Shown here: positions 18,966 to 28,221 of the stretch, in pieces
Numbering within the stretch: the first letter of the stretch is position 1
Layout of the letters: the number at the start of each line of letters is the position of its first letter
Assembly: GCF_016862795.1 (NCBI RefSeq)
Contig: NZ_BONQ01000038.1
Span: 25,792 to 89,791, forward strand
DNA from: Dactylosporangium siamense
Lineage (GTDB): Bacteria; Actinomycetota; Actinomycetes; Mycobacteriales; Micromonosporaceae
Reading direction: 5' to 3'
Length of the DNA: 64,000 nucleotides
Notes under the pieces: model-generated
The model's database searches: none
The model's input: the letters and a program-made list of their open reading frames with translations, nothing else
What the model was told of the DNA's origin: nothing
Translations under genes and position numbers: made by a program

Positions 18966-21900
18966 TTATCGCTGTCTGGTCGCGGCACGGAGTCGGGCAC
19001 CGGCGAGGAGGGCCACGCCGGCGAGGGTCAGCACGGCCGCCGCCCAGGCGACGGCCACCGGGAGCGGCGACGGCCAGATCGGCACCGGGAAGGTGTCGGG
19101 GTCGTCGGTGAACACCGGAAGATGTTCGCGCACCAGGAGCCAGCTTGCCAGAGCGGCGAACGGCCCGATGACCGCCGCGGTGCCGACCAGCGCCAGGTAG
19201 CCGTTGGCGGACGCGTCCCGGCGGGCCACGCCCTGCGCCCGCAGGGCCCGCAGCTCGCCGCCGCGGCGCTGCCGGTCCAGGGCGGTGACGAGCCACATCG
19301 CGCCACCGGCGAGCAGGACGGCGAGGCTGGCCGCGAGCTCGTGGAAGCGCAGCGCGACCGCCGGCCCCTGCTCGTCGAGGGCCGCCCGCAGCGGGCCGAT
19401 CCGCTGGTCGGACATGACGCGCAGGCCCTGCGCCTCGACCCGGGCGAGGATGTCGGCGGGAGCCTTCGCGTTGAGCCAGATCTGCGGGCTGATCGTGTCC
19501 GCGCCGCCGGAGGAGAGCCGCTCGGCGTAGTCGAGGTCGACGATGCCGCCCTTGGACCCCATGCGGGGGACCTGGTCGACCTCGCCGGCCGTCTTGACGA
19601 CGATCCTGGACCCGTCGAAGCCCGCCATGTGATCGCCCATGCCGGCGGCCCGTGCCATGACGACCGGCATCGGCACCGGCGCGTCCGTCGGCATGAGCGT
19701 GAACGCGACGTCGGCGCCCTTGTACCCGGACACGTCCATGCGCAGCCCGCCGTCGGCGGAGGTGAGCTCGGGCACCATCAGCACGGGACCGGGGGTCTCC
19801 GGGACCCGCCACTGCTCGCCGTCGCTGAAGTCGGTGATGGTCTCGCCCCGCTGGGCCATGGAGTGCAGGGTGATCGTGGCGTCGAAGCCGCGGTCCTCCG
19901 GCTGCCTGATCCGCAGCGCGGCGAGGCGGCACTTGTTCACGCACATCGGGAGGTTCCTGATGTACGTGCGGCGGCCCAGCTGCGGCGCGCCGAAGTCGAC
20001 CTCGCCCGCGGCCGACCCGTCCAGCGGGATCACGACCATGACGAACCTGACCCGGAACGCGTCGACGAGCTTGTTGACGGTGATGTCGAGGGTCACGTCC
20101 TTGTTGTCCACGATGATGCTGTCGCGGGGGACGTCGGGGCGCAGCAGGGCGGCGGCCTCGGCGGCGGTGAGCCGGGAGTCGTTCCACAGCGCGACCTTGG
20201 CGAGGCGTTCGCTGTCGACGCCGAGCACCCGCGGGACCGCCGGGTCCTCCGACTTCGGCAGCATCGCCGTGGCCATGGCGAAGTCGCCGGCAGGATCCAG
20301 CGCCCGGACCTTGCTGAGCAGCTCGGTGCGGCTGACCGGCTCGACGGTGAGGATCCGGTCGGCGCCGAGCTCGACCCGGATCCGCAGGTCACGGTTGTCG
20401 TCGGAGGCGGTCGCCGCGGTCGCCGCGAAGCAGGCGAGGGCGATCGCGACCACGAACAGGGCGAGGGTGCGCTGGCTGCCCGGGCGGCGGGCCATCGCAT
20501 ACGCGGCGAGCGTCGGCCCGATCCGGCCACGGCGCAGGGCCCGCCGGCCGTTGCGTTCGGCGAGGGGCAGCACGCCGCGGGCGGCGAGCAGGCCGAACGC
20601 GATGACCACCAGCGACGGTCCGAAGATCGCGAAGCCGGTGAGCCCGCCGTCGCCCTCCCGCAGTTGCAGCACCGCGACGACGGCGAGGACCACCACGGCC
20701 ACCTCGAACACCGGCGCGCCCCAGCGGGACAGCCGGCTGGGCACGTTGCGGAGCAGGTCGATGGTCTTCTTGGCGAGCTCGGCCCGCTGGGCGAGGACCG
20801 CCGCGGCCACGGCACCGGCGACGGCGACGGCGGCCCACAGGTTGGCGCCCTCCGACAGCGGCACGTCGCCGCTGGAGCCCAGCAGCAGCCAGGCGGCGAG
20901 CCGGACGAGGTAGTGGCCGAGGACGAAGCCGGCGGCGGCGCCGAGGAGGATCGGCACGATGCTCTCGCCCGCGGCGAGCCACCAGCGGCGCGGGAAGGTG
21001 ACCCCGCGCAGGGACATCAGGCCGAGCTCGAGCCGGCGTTCGGCGGTCGCCGAGGCGACCGCGACGAACAGCACGAACCAGCACAGCAGCACGAGCGGCA
21101 CCGCGCCGACCGGCACGACCTGGGCGACCAGGCTCCGGTCGTGCTCGATGCGGCTCAGCAGGTGCGGTAGGTCCGCCTTGACCGTCGGCGACCCGGACAG
21201 GCCGGCGAGCTGGGCCCGGCCGCTCTCGATGGCGGCGTTGACCGCGACCAGGCTGTCGCCGGTGATCGCGGCGTGGTCGATGACGACGTCGAGGGCCTGC
21301 CGCTCGGTCAGGCGCTCGATCGACTCCAGCGAGAGCCGGTTGGCGAGGACCGGGGCGGTGACGCGCCGGGCGGACGGCCGGTCGTCGAAGTAGCCGAAGT
21401 CCGCCCAGTACTGCTCGGTCGCGTCGATCGGCTCGTACGCGCCGACGACCGACATCGTCGTGGGCTTGCCGAGCGGCACCCACTCCTGGCCCTCGGCGTC
21501 GAACGTGCCCCAGTCGACGCCCAGGACGGCGCCCACCTTGATCTTGAGCTGGTCGAGCGTGGGCTTGCTGAGGATGATCTCGCTCTGGCTGATGAAGCAG
21601 CGGCCCTCGACGACCCGGACGTGCGCGCACGCGTCGTCGCGGTACACGAACCGCGGCGCGATCGCTTCGACGCCCTCCACGGGGCTCTGCACGTAGGCGT
21701 TGGTCTCGGCGCTGAAGACGGTCGAGAAGCCGGGGAAGACGAAGACCTTCGGGGCGAGGTCCTCGAAGGCCCGGTCGCCGGCCTTCGTCTCGCGGCGGGC
21801 CTGCACGACCAGCTCGTTGACGGGCGCGGCGGCGACCTCGCTCGCCACCACGGCACGGTCGGCGGTGGTGATGTAGACGGGCGCGCTCACCGCGGCCGCC

Positions 21901-21980
21901 ATGGCGAGCATGGCCAGGACGAACGCGGTGACGGCCTGCCCGGGCCGGGCCCGGATCATCGACAGCACGAGCCCGATCAT
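18966..21980 (-). CDS. FtsX-like ABC transporter permease, paralogue A1
   Basis: A 1004-residue permease with about ten membrane segments: one at the N-terminus (residues 15-38), a block in the middle (about 285-520, containing VPLVLLCWFVLFVAVAS) and three at the C-terminus (about 880-1000). Two large extracytoplasmic domains separate them. This is the MacB/LolC-related layout with two FtsX domains. Conserved extracytoplasmic cysteines: Cys118 and Cys128 (DDACAHVRVVEGRCF) and a second pair in CVNKCRLAALRI near 680. Start ATG 21980 overlaps the stop of the upstream permease gene (ATGA) and aligns with the paralogues' first residues. Such proteins typically work on lipids, peptides or lipoproteins at the envelope; the cargo here is unknown. 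Confidence 0.88.
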   Translation of the reverse strand: MIGLVLSMIRARPGQAVTAFVLAMLAMAAAVSAPVYITTADRAVVASEVAAAPVNELVVQARRETKAGDRAFEDLAPKVFVFPGFSTVFSAETNAYVQSPVEGVEAIAPRFVYRDDACAHVRVVEGRCFISQSEIILSKPTLDQLKIKVGAVLGVDWGTFDAEGQEWVPLGKPTTMSVVGAYEPIDATEQYWADFGYFDDRPSARRVTAPVLANRLSLESIERLTERQALDVVIDHAAITGDSLVAVNAAIESGRAQLAGLSGSPTVKADLPHLLSRIEHDRSLVAQVVPVGAVPLVLLCWFVLFVAVASATAERRLELGLMSLRGVTFPRRWWLAAGESIVPILLGAAAGFVLGHYLVRLAAWLLLGSSGDVPLSEGANLWAAVAVAGAVAAAVLAQRAELAKKTIDLLRNVPSRLSRWGAPVFEVAVVVLAVVAVLQLREGDGGLTGFAIFGPSLVVIAFGLLAARGVLPLAERNGRRALRRGRIGPTLAAYAMARRPGSQRTLALFVVAIALACFAATAATASDDNRDLRIRVELGADRILTVEPVSRTELLSKVRALDPAGDFAMATAMLPKSEDPAVPRVLGVDSERLAKVALWNDSRLTAAEAAALLRPDVPRDSIIVDNKDVTLDITVNKLVDAFRVRFVMVVIPLDGSAAGEVDFGAPQLGRRTYIRNLPMCVNKCRLAALRIRQPEDRGFDATITLHSMAQRGETITDFSDGEQWRVPETPGPVLMVPELTSADGGLRMDVSGYKGADVAFTLMPTDAPVPMPVVMARAAGMGDHMAGFDGSRIVVKTAGEVDQVPRMGSKGGIVDLDYAERLSSGGADTISPQIWLNAKAPADILARVEAQGLRVMSDQRIGPLRAALDEQGPAVALRFHELAASLAVLLAGGAMWLVTALDRQRRGGELRALRAQGVARRDASANGYLALVGTAAVIGPFAALASWLLVREHLPVFTDDPDTFPVPIWPSPLPVAVAWAAAVLTLAGVALLAGARLRAATRQR

Positions 21981-24943
21981 GGCGTCTTCCATCCATCGGC
22001 GAAGTAGGGCAGGACATCGCCGATGTAGGCGCGGATGAGCACGACGAGCAGCAGCCCGACGAGGATCGAGACGCCGACGAGGATGAGGTACCCCTCGACG
22101 GCCACCCGTTGCACGACGCGGGCGGGCGCGCCCTGGATCCGCAGCGCGTTGAGCTCCGCCGCCCTGGGCCGGCGCTCGACGGCGGCGACCACCGTGGCGG
22201 CGCCGATCGCGAGCGCGACCCCGATGACCGCCGACAGCAGCATGAACTGCAGCGTCAGCGGCGGCCCGAAGGACGCGTAGCGGGCCGCGACGGTGTCGAT
22301 GGACTCCTCGCCCTGCACGATCAGCCCCTGCTGCCGCAGCCGGTCGACGATGTCGCGCGGCGCGCCGGGTGCGAGCCAGACCTGCAGCGACTCGCCCGCG
22401 CCGAAGTCGGCGCCGAGCCGGTCGGCGTATTCGAGGTCGACGAGCACGCCCTGGTCACCGAGGCGGGGCAGACGGGTCGCCGTGCCCACGATGCGCTCGG
22501 AGATCGACGCCGAGCCGTAGGTGACCCGCTGATCGCCGGCGATGCGCTGCTGCAGCCGCTTGGCCCGGATCGTGGCGATCGGCGCGGGCGTGTCGATCGG
22601 GTAGACGCCGGCGTCGGACGCCGGGCCGGGCCGCAGCGGTGCGACCCGCAGCAGCAACCCGGCCGCGGTCGGCGTGACGATGAGGTTGGGTGGCGCCGGG
22701 GAGACGGCGAGGCGCCATCGGGTCCGGTCGGCCAGGGCGTCGGCGCCGAGGACCGGCGATCCGGCTGACAACCCGCGGACGGTGACGTCGATGCCGGGGC
22801 GCGCGGCGAAGAACACCTTCTGGTCGAGGGTGCTCTGGGTGATCGCCAGGGAGCTCAGCCGGCACCCGGGCGCCGTGGTGCAGGCGGGCACCTGGGCCTT
22901 GAGCACCGCGGCGCCGGCCACGAGCGGACCGACGCGGGCCACCAGCCGGTCGCCCTTGGGGTCGGCGAGCACCGCCTCGAAGAACAGCGTCCGGCCCGAC
23001 TCGGGCGCGGTCATCACCACGTCCAGGTCGAACGTCAGCTCGCCGCCGGTGACCATGACCGGGGCCGGCGCCCCGGGGTGCAGCGCGGCGGCGGCCTGCT
23101 CGGCGGTCATCCCGTACTCAGGGCGCCAGGTGGCCACGGCGGGCAGGCGCGGGCTGTCCACGAGCAGGACCCGGTCCTGGCCGGAGCGCAGCGACTGCAC
23201 GGCCGCCATCGCCTGCTTGCCGGACGGATCGGCGGCACGGACCGCGTTGAGCAGGGCGAGCCGGTTCTCGGCGCGGACGGTGAGCACCCGGTCGGCGCCG
23301 ACCTCCAGCTCGGCCCGCGCGCGCCCGGCGTGCTGCCCGGCATTCCAGGTGAGGAACGACGTGCCGAGCAGCGCGACCGTCACGATCATGAGCGCGGCGA
23401 GCCGGTGCACACCGGGGCGACGGGCCAGGTAGATGGCGGTGAGCGCACGGGCCGGGCGGCCGTGCCGCAGCGCGCCCTCGACCAGCCGGCCGGCCACCGC
23501 CGTGATCGCCCGGGACGCGACCAGCGCGAAGGCCAGCGCGGCGAGGCCGGGTGCCAGCAGGGCGAGCCCCGCCGCGTCGCCGGAGGCGCGGTGCTTCACC
23601 TGGTACACCGCGATCCCCGCGATGATCACCAGCACCAGGTCGAACAGGTCCCGCCACGCCCGGGCCTTGCCCGGGGACTGCCGCAGCAGCTCGGCGACCG
23701 TCGCGCCCAACGAGCGCCGCTCGGCGAGCAGCGCGGCCAGCAGCGCGCCGACCACGGCGACGACCACCGCGCCGACGGACAGCGTCGCGGCCTGCGAGAC
23801 GACCGCGGGGTCGTCGATCGCGCCGGTGACCGCGGTCGCCACCAGATACCCCAGCGGCAGCCCGAGCACCGCCCCGACCAGCATCGGCACCGCGCTCTGG
23901 CCGCCGACGAGCGCCCAGGTGCGGCCGCGGGTCGCGCCGCGCAGCTTGACCAGGCCGACGTCCGGGCGGCGTTCGTCGCCGGTGTACTTCACCGCCAGGT
24001 ACAGCGCGAACCAGCACAGCAGGAGCAGCTGGAACGCGCCCACGGGGACACCGAGGCTGAGCAGCCGCCGGTCCCGCTCGACCCGCTCCACGGTGGAGTA
24101 GATGCTGGTGTACATGGTGAGCCGGTTGTTGGCCGCCTTGACCGTCGCCGCGTCGAGGAACGCGCGGACCTCCGACGGGGTGTTGTCCACGAAAAGCTTC
24201 GGCTCGGCGACCATGTCGACGACGAAGCGCAGCTTCTCGGGCTTCATCTGGTCGAAGACGGCCGGGCCGGCGAGGATCGCGTCGTCGACCGGCTCGGTGA
24301 TCTCCGGCGGCGCGCCGGTGGGCAGGTCGACCGCGATGAGCTGGGGGTTGCTGCTCCAGAACGGGTCGACCGGGTCGACCGGCCGGTAGATCCCGACGAC
24401 GGTGAGCTGGGCCGACCCGAGGACGTTGGTCGCCTCGTAGGAGACCGTGTCGCCGGGTTTGGCGCCCAGCCAGTGGGCGGTGCGGTAGCTGAGCATCACC
24501 TCGTTCGCGGCGGTGGCGCAGCGCCCCTCGATCGTGGCGTGCTCGCACGCGCCGGTGCGCAGCATCAGCGGGGAGTCGGTCTCGCGCCGCACGCCGACCG
24601 CGCTGCCGTTGTTCTGCGGCGCGGCGGCCAGCAGCGAGCCGACGAGGTAGGCCCCCGTGTAGGTGGTGAACCCGCCCAGCTCCACGACCGACTGGGTGAG
24701 CAGGGCGTTGGCCTCCAGGTGCGCCGCGACGGAGCCACCCTCGATCGCACCCTCGCCGACCGTCTCGAGGGCCCGCTCCTGGATCGGCGCGGACTCCACA
24801 TGGCGGGTGGCGATGCGTTCGGTGGACGCCAGGACGTACCAGGGCGCGGCGGCCGCGGCGGCCGCGGCGAGCGTGCTCAGCAGCAGCAACGTCATCGCCT
24901 GCGTCCGCCGGGCCCGCAGCGCTGCGAGCACGAGTGCCAGCAA
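21977..24943 (-). CDS. FtsX-like ABC transporter permease, paralogue A2
   Basis: A 988-residue permease, paralogous to the one at 18966, with the same ten-segment arrangement. The cysteine motifs are conserved: Cys133/Cys142 (TGACEHATIEGRCA) and CTTAPGCRLSSLAI near 690, and the shared membrane motif LLLLCWFALYLAVKY. I place the start at TTG 24943: GGGGGAGGGG lies directly upstream and the resulting MLALVLAALRARRTQAMTLL aligns residue for residue with the start of A1. The ATG at 25006 would add 21 unconserved residues. It is coupled to A1 by an ATGA overlap. Probably a heterodimer of A1 and A2 with the ATPase at 18080 (inference). Confidence 0.86.
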   Translation of the reverse strand: MLALVLAALRARRTQAMTLLLLSTLAAAAAAAAPWYVLASTERIATRHVESAPIQERALETVGEGAIEGGSVAAHLEANALLTQSVVELGGFTTYTGAYLVGSLLAAAPQNNGSAVGVRRETDSPLMLRTGACEHATIEGRCATAANEVMLSYRTAHWLGAKPGDTVSYEATNVLGSAQLTVVGIYRPVDPVDPFWSSNPQLIAVDLPTGAPPEITEPVDDAILAGPAVFDQMKPEKLRFVVDMVAEPKLFVDNTPSEVRAFLDAATVKAANNRLTMYTSIYSTVERVERDRRLLSLGVPVGAFQLLLLCWFALYLAVKYTGDERRPDVGLVKLRGATRGRTWALVGGQSAVPMLVGAVLGLPLGYLVATAVTGAIDDPAVVSQAATLSVGAVVVAVVGALLAALLAERRSLGATVAELLRQSPGKARAWRDLFDLVLVIIAGIAVYQVKHRASGDAAGLALLAPGLAALAFALVASRAITAVAGRLVEGALRHGRPARALTAIYLARRPGVHRLAALMIVTVALLGTSFLTWNAGQHAGRARAELEVGADRVLTVRAENRLALLNAVRAADPSGKQAMAAVQSLRSGQDRVLLVDSPRLPAVATWRPEYGMTAEQAAAALHPGAPAPVMVTGGELTFDLDVVMTAPESGRTLFFEAVLADPKGDRLVARVGPLVAGAAVLKAQVPACTTAPGCRLSSLAITQSTLDQKVFFAARPGIDVTVRGLSAGSPVLGADALADRTRWRLAVSPAPPNLIVTPTAAGLLLRVAPLRPGPASDAGVYPIDTPAPIATIRAKRLQQRIAGDQRVTYGSASISERIVGTATRLPRLGDQGVLVDLEYADRLGADFGAGESLQVWLAPGAPRDIVDRLRQQGLIVQGEESIDTVAARYASFGPPLTLQFMLLSAVIGVALAIGAATVVAAVERRPRAAELNALRIQGAPARVVQRVAVEGYLILVGVSILVGLLLVVLIRAYIGDVLPYFADGWKTP

Positions 24944-25027
24944 GGCCCCTCCCCCGTGGTCAAGGTCGTTCGTAGGAAGACCAACCGGGGAGGGGACCGG
25001 TTGCATCTCGATTCGGTAACCGCGTCC

Positions 25028-26701
25028 TTAGAACCGCGCCGGCTCGCGGTAGATGCCCCATTCGTCCTTCAACGCGCCGCAGATCTCGCCGAGGGTCGCC
25101 TCGGCGCGGCACGCGTCCAGCATCGCCGGGATCATGTTGCCGCCCGTGCGCGCGACCGCCACCATCTCGGCGATCCGCTGCTCCACCAGGGCCTTGTCGC
25201 GTCCGGCCCGGCGGGCGCCGAGCAGCTTGTTCTGCTCGATCTCGACCTCGTGCGAGACCCGCATGATGTCCAGCTCCCGGGTCAGCGAGCCGGTGTGCAC
25301 GTTGACGCCGACGACCCGCTTGTCGCCCTTCTCGACGGCCTGCTGGTAGACGAAGGCGCTGTCGGCGATCTCCGACATGAACCAGCCGTCCTCGATGCCG
25401 CGCAGGATGCCGGCGGTGATGGTGCCGTCGCCGCCCAGATCGCGGATCCGCTGGAAGATGGCCTCGGCCTCGGCCTCGATGCGGTCGGTGAGGTCCTCGA
25501 CATACCAGGAGCCACCGAGCGGATCGGCGACGTTGGTGATGCCCGTCTCCTCCATCAGCACCTGCTGGGTCCGCAGGGCGATCTCGGCGGCCTCGTCGGT
25601 GGGCAGCGCCAGGGTCTCGTCCAGGGCGTTGGTGTGCAGCGACTGGGTGCCGCCGAGGACCGCGCTGAGCGCCTCGACCGCGGTGCGGACCACGTTGTTG
25701 TAGGGCTGCTGCGCGGTGAGCGACACCCCGGCGGTCTGCGTGTGGAACTTGAGCCAGAGCGCCTTCTCGCTGGTGGCGCCGTACACGTCGCGCAGCCAGC
25801 GGGCCCAGATCCGGCGTGCGGCGCGGAACTTCGCGATCTCCTCGAAGAAGTCGATGTGCGCGTCGAAGAAGAAGCTGAGACCGGGCGCGAACGCGTTGAC
25901 GTCCAGGCCCCGCGACTGGCCGAGCTCCACGTAGCCGAAGCCGTCGGCGAGCGTGTACGCCAGCTCCTGCGCGGCGGTCGAGCCGGCCTCACGGATGTGG
26001 TAGCCGGAGACGGACAGCGGCTTGTAGCGCGGGATCTCCTTGCCGCAGAACTCCATCAGGTCGCCGATGAGGCGCAGGTGCGGCTCGGGCGGGAAGAGCC
26101 ACTCCTTCTGCGCGATGTACTCCTTGAAGATGTCCGTCTGCAGGGTGCCGTCCAGCACCCGCAGGTCGGCGCCCTGGCGCTCGGCCGCCACCAGATACAT
26201 GCAGAACACCGGGACGGCCGGCCCGGAGATGGTCATGCTGGTGGTGACGTCCGCGAGGGGGATGCCGTCGAACAGCACGTCCATGTCGGCGGCCGAGTCG
26301 ATGGCGACGCCGCAGTGGCCGACCTCGCCGAGCGACTGCGGCTCGTCGGAGTCGCGGCCCATCAGGGTCGGCATGTCGAAGGCGACGGACAGGCCGCCGC
26401 CGCCCGCGCCGAGCAGCATCTTGTAGCGGGCGTTGGTCTGCTGGGCGTTGCCGAAGCCGGAGAACTGCCGGATCGTCCAGGTGCGGCCGCGATACCCGGT
26501 CGGGTGCAGCCCCCGCGTGTAGGGGAACTCACCGGGCCAGCCGATGCGCTCGAAGCCCGGCACGTCGGCACCCTCGGGCGGGCCGTAGACCGGGTCGACC
26601 GGGGTCCCGGACAGGGTGGTGAAGTCGGCGTCGCGCTTGCGGGCGTCGTCGTAGCGACGCTGCCAGCGGGCGCGGCCATCGGCGATGTCGTGGGCGTCCA
26701 T
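25028..26701 (-). CDS. icmA: Isobutyryl-CoA mutase large subunit (acyl-CoA mutase family)
   Basis: A 557-residue methylmalonyl-CoA-mutase-type TIM barrel without a B12-binding domain, the size of IcmA (about 566) rather than MutB. The specificity residues match isobutyryl-CoA mutase: Phe80 (TIRQFSGFGN) and Gln198 (IFKEYIAQKE), where methylmalonyl-CoA mutase has Tyr and Arg. Other hallmarks: FDMPTLMGRDSD, GYHIREAG, FHTQTAGVSLTAQQPYNN, LHTNALDETLALP, and the C-terminal EWGIYREP. The enzyme interconverts butyryl-CoA and isobutyryl-CoA with adenosylcobalamin bound on a separate small subunit, IcmB, which is not in this window. ATG 26701 is the family-typical start. It is probably controlled by the operator at 26772-26789. 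Confidence 0.88.
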   Translation of the reverse strand: MDAHDIADGRARWQRRYDDARKRDADFTTLSGTPVDPVYGPPEGADVPGFERIGWPGEFPYTRGLHPTGYRGRTWTIRQFSGFGNAQQTNARYKMLLGAGGGGLSVAFDMPTLMGRDSDEPQSLGEVGHCGVAIDSAADMDVLFDGIPLADVTTSMTISGPAVPVFCMYLVAAERQGADLRVLDGTLQTDIFKEYIAQKEWLFPPEPHLRLIGDLMEFCGKEIPRYKPLSVSGYHIREAGSTAAQELAYTLADGFGYVELGQSRGLDVNAFAPGLSFFFDAHIDFFEEIAKFRAARRIWARWLRDVYGATSEKALWLKFHTQTAGVSLTAQQPYNNVVRTAVEALSAVLGGTQSLHTNALDETLALPTDEAAEIALRTQQVLMEETGITNVADPLGGSWYVEDLTDRIEAEAEAIFQRIRDLGGDGTITAGILRGIEDGWFMSEIADSAFVYQQAVEKGDKRVVGVNVHTGSLTRELDIMRVSHEVEIEQNKLLGARRAGRDKALVEQRIAEMVAVARTGGNMIPAMLDACRAEATLGEICGALKDEWGIYREPARF

Positions 26702-26771
26702 CGGGTGTCGGCGCTCCTCGAAAAGCTCGGTGTGATCGGGGTGTCCGTCTCACCGTCGATGGTATGCGCTT

Positions 26772-26789
26772 CCTGAACGATCGCTCAGG
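26772..26789. promoter_or_regulatory. Candidate TetR-type operator upstream of icmA
   Basis: CCTGAACGATCGCTCAGG is an almost perfect palindrome (CTGA-n-CGATCG-n-TCAG), 71 nt upstream of the mutase start. A TACCAT -10-like hexamer lies just downstream on the minus strand, so a bound repressor would overlap the promoter. Closely similar motifs lie upstream of the thiolase/epimerase, ccr and hydroxyacyl-CoA dehydrogenase genes. Confidence 0.62.
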
Positions 26790-26813
26790 AGGGTGGGTGA
26801 ACTCCCACCCTCC
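26788..26813 (-). terminator. Terminator hairpin after the Asp23/Gls24 gene
   Basis: GGAGGGTGGG at 26788-26797 is the perfect inverse of CCCACCCTCC at 26804-26813 with a 6-nt loop, 11 nt beyond the Asp23/Gls24 stop. It abuts the icmA operator and separates the two transcripts. Confidence 0.75.
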
Positions 26814-26823
26814 GTCCCATGAC

Positions 26824-27504
26824 TTATGCCGCCGACGCCTCGACGGACTCGGGCAGCTTGTCGCTGACGTGCACGTCGTCCACGACGATGTCCACCGAGG
26901 TGACCTCGAGGCCCAGCAGGTTCTCGACCGCGCCGATGACGTTGGCGCGGACCTTCTCGGCCACGGAGTACAGCACGAAGCCGTACTCGATCACGAGCGT
27001 GACCCGCACGGCGGCGGAGGTGCCCTCGAGCCGGACGCTCACGCCGCGGTTGCCCTGCTCGCGCTCGTCGTCGCCGAGGCCGATCCGGTCCCGGACGGAG
27101 GCGAAGACGCGGGCGACGTCGCCGCCCAGGTCGTAGACACCGGGCACCTCGCGGGCGGCGATGCCGGCGATCTTCTCGACCACCTCGTCGGCGATGGTGG
27201 TGGTGCCCCGCTCGGCGGCGAGCTCGGCGTTGTTGCGCAGCCGGTCGACGACCTGCGAGGCGATCCGCCCGGACGCGGCGGCGGTCGTCGAGGCGAACTC
27301 CCCGACCCGGTCGGCCGTGGTCGAGGCGAACTCGCCGACCCGCTCGGCGGTGTCGGAGGCGAACGCGCTGACCCGCTCGCCGGTGGTGGCGGTGCCCGCC
27401 ACGGAGCCCGGGGCGGCCGGCTCGATCGAGAGTGCGTCGCCGGTCATGTCCGGGTCGTCCACGTCGGTGCGCTGCGCGGGGAGGCCCGCGGTCACGTCGG
27501 TCAT
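26824..27504 (-). CDS. Asp23/Gls24 family envelope stress response protein
   Basis: A 226-residue protein whose C-terminal 130 residues match the Asp23/Gls24 domain (VEKIAGIAAREVPGVYDLGG ... GVSVRLEGTSAAVRVTLVIEYGFVLYSVAEKVRANVIGAVENLLGLEVTSVDIVVDDVHV). The N-terminal part has short repeats of the type RVGEFASTTAD (about residues 45-80) and is probably flexible or helical. Members sit at the cell membrane and respond to envelope or alkaline stress; the molecular role is unclear. ATG 27504 has TAGGGGAG upstream. It is flanked by hairpins on both sides, so it is probably a single-gene transcript although surrounded by same-strand genes. Confidence 0.9.
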   Translation of the reverse strand: MTDVTAGLPAQRTDVDDPDMTGDALSIEPAAPGSVAGTATTGERVSAFASDTAERVGEFASTTADRVGEFASTTAAASGRIASQVVDRLRNNAELAAERGTTTIADEVVEKIAGIAAREVPGVYDLGGDVARVFASVRDRIGLGDDEREQGNRGVSVRLEGTSAAVRVTLVIEYGFVLYSVAEKVRANVIGAVENLLGLEVTSVDIVVDDVHVSDKLPESVEASAA

Positions 27505-27526
27505 CTCTGTACTCCCCTAGGTCGGT

Positions 27527-27556
27527 GGCCGAGCGCGAGCGTACTCGCGCCCGGCC
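27527..27556 (-). terminator. Hairpin terminator after the ABC operon
   Basis: GGCCGAGCGCGA at 27527-27538 pairs with TCGCGCCCGGCC at 27545-27556 (one mismatch, 6-nt loop). It lies 14 nt beyond the stop of the ATPase gene at 27571 and upstream of the Asp23/Gls24 ribosome site. Confidence 0.7.
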
Positions 27557-27570
27557 AACGCTGGGAGAAC

Positions 27571-28221
27571 CTAACGGACCAGTTGGGCGATCCCGTCGGA
27601 GAGGTGCAGCTCGCGGTCGCAGGCGGCGGCCGCCTCCGGGTCGTGGGTGGCGAAGACGACCGCCGCGCCGCGGCGGGCCTCCTCCTGCAGGAGCTCCATG
27701 ACCTTCTGCCGGTTGGTGGAGTCCAGCTCGCTGGTCACCTCGTCGGCGAGCACCACGGCGCCGTGCAGGGCCAGCCCGCGGGCGATCGCGGTGCGCTGCT
27801 GCTGACCGCCGGAGAGCTCCTCGACCAGCTGGTCGGCCTGGCCGGCGAGGCCGAGCCGCTCCAGCGACGACACGGTCGCCCGGCGGGCGTCGGCCGGGGC
27901 CGACCCGCCGGCGATCATCGCCACCTGGATGTTCTCCTGCGCGGTGAGGATCGCGGCGAGCCCGTTGTCCTGCGGGATCAGCACGACCTTCTCGGCCACC
28001 GCGTGGTCGCGGTCGCGCAGCGGCGTGCTGTCCACGGCCACGGTCCCGGCCGCCGGCTTCAGCAGCCCCGCCATCGCCCACAGCAGCGTCGTCTTGCCGG
28101 CCCCGGACGGGCCGGTGACGGCGAGGATCTGCCCTGGGGAGACGATCACGGACACGTCGCGCAGCACCGGATGGTCCCGCTCGTACGCCACCGTGACGCT
28201 GTCGACCGTCAACGTCTTCAC
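27571..28221 (-). CDS. ABC transporter ATP-binding protein (short, MacB/LolD type)
   Basis: A 216-residue ATPase with Walker A GPSGAGKTTLLWAM, signature LSGGQQQRTAIARGLAL, Walker B VVLADEVTSELDSTN (a Val in place of the usual Pro of DEPTS), and switch His FATHDPEAAAACD. It lacks the AbrB-like tail of the other two ATPases of this region. GTG start at 28221 overlaps the stop of the preceding ATPase gene (GTGA), so it is translationally coupled. It may pair with the permease at 29084 or energise another system. The Pro-to-Val change after the catalytic Glu does not remove a catalytic residue. Confidence 0.88.
   Translation of the reverse strand: MKTLTVDSVTVAYERDHPVLRDVSVIVSPGQILAVTGPSGAGKTTLLWAMAGLLKPAAGTVAVDSTPLRDRDHAVAEKVVLIPQDNGLAAILTAQENIQVAMIAGGSAPADARRATVSSLERLGLAGQADQLVEELSGGQQQRTAIARGLALHGAVVLADEVTSELDSTNRQKVMELLQEEARRGAAVVFATHDPEAAAACDRELHLSDGIAQLVR

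Noticed and set aside
25028..26701. Methylmalonyl-CoA mutase (MutB) or ethylmalonyl-CoA mutase assignment
   Set aside because: No B12 domain, length about 557, and Phe80/Gln198 fit isobutyryl-CoA mutase instead of the Tyr/Arg of methylmalonyl-CoA mutase.
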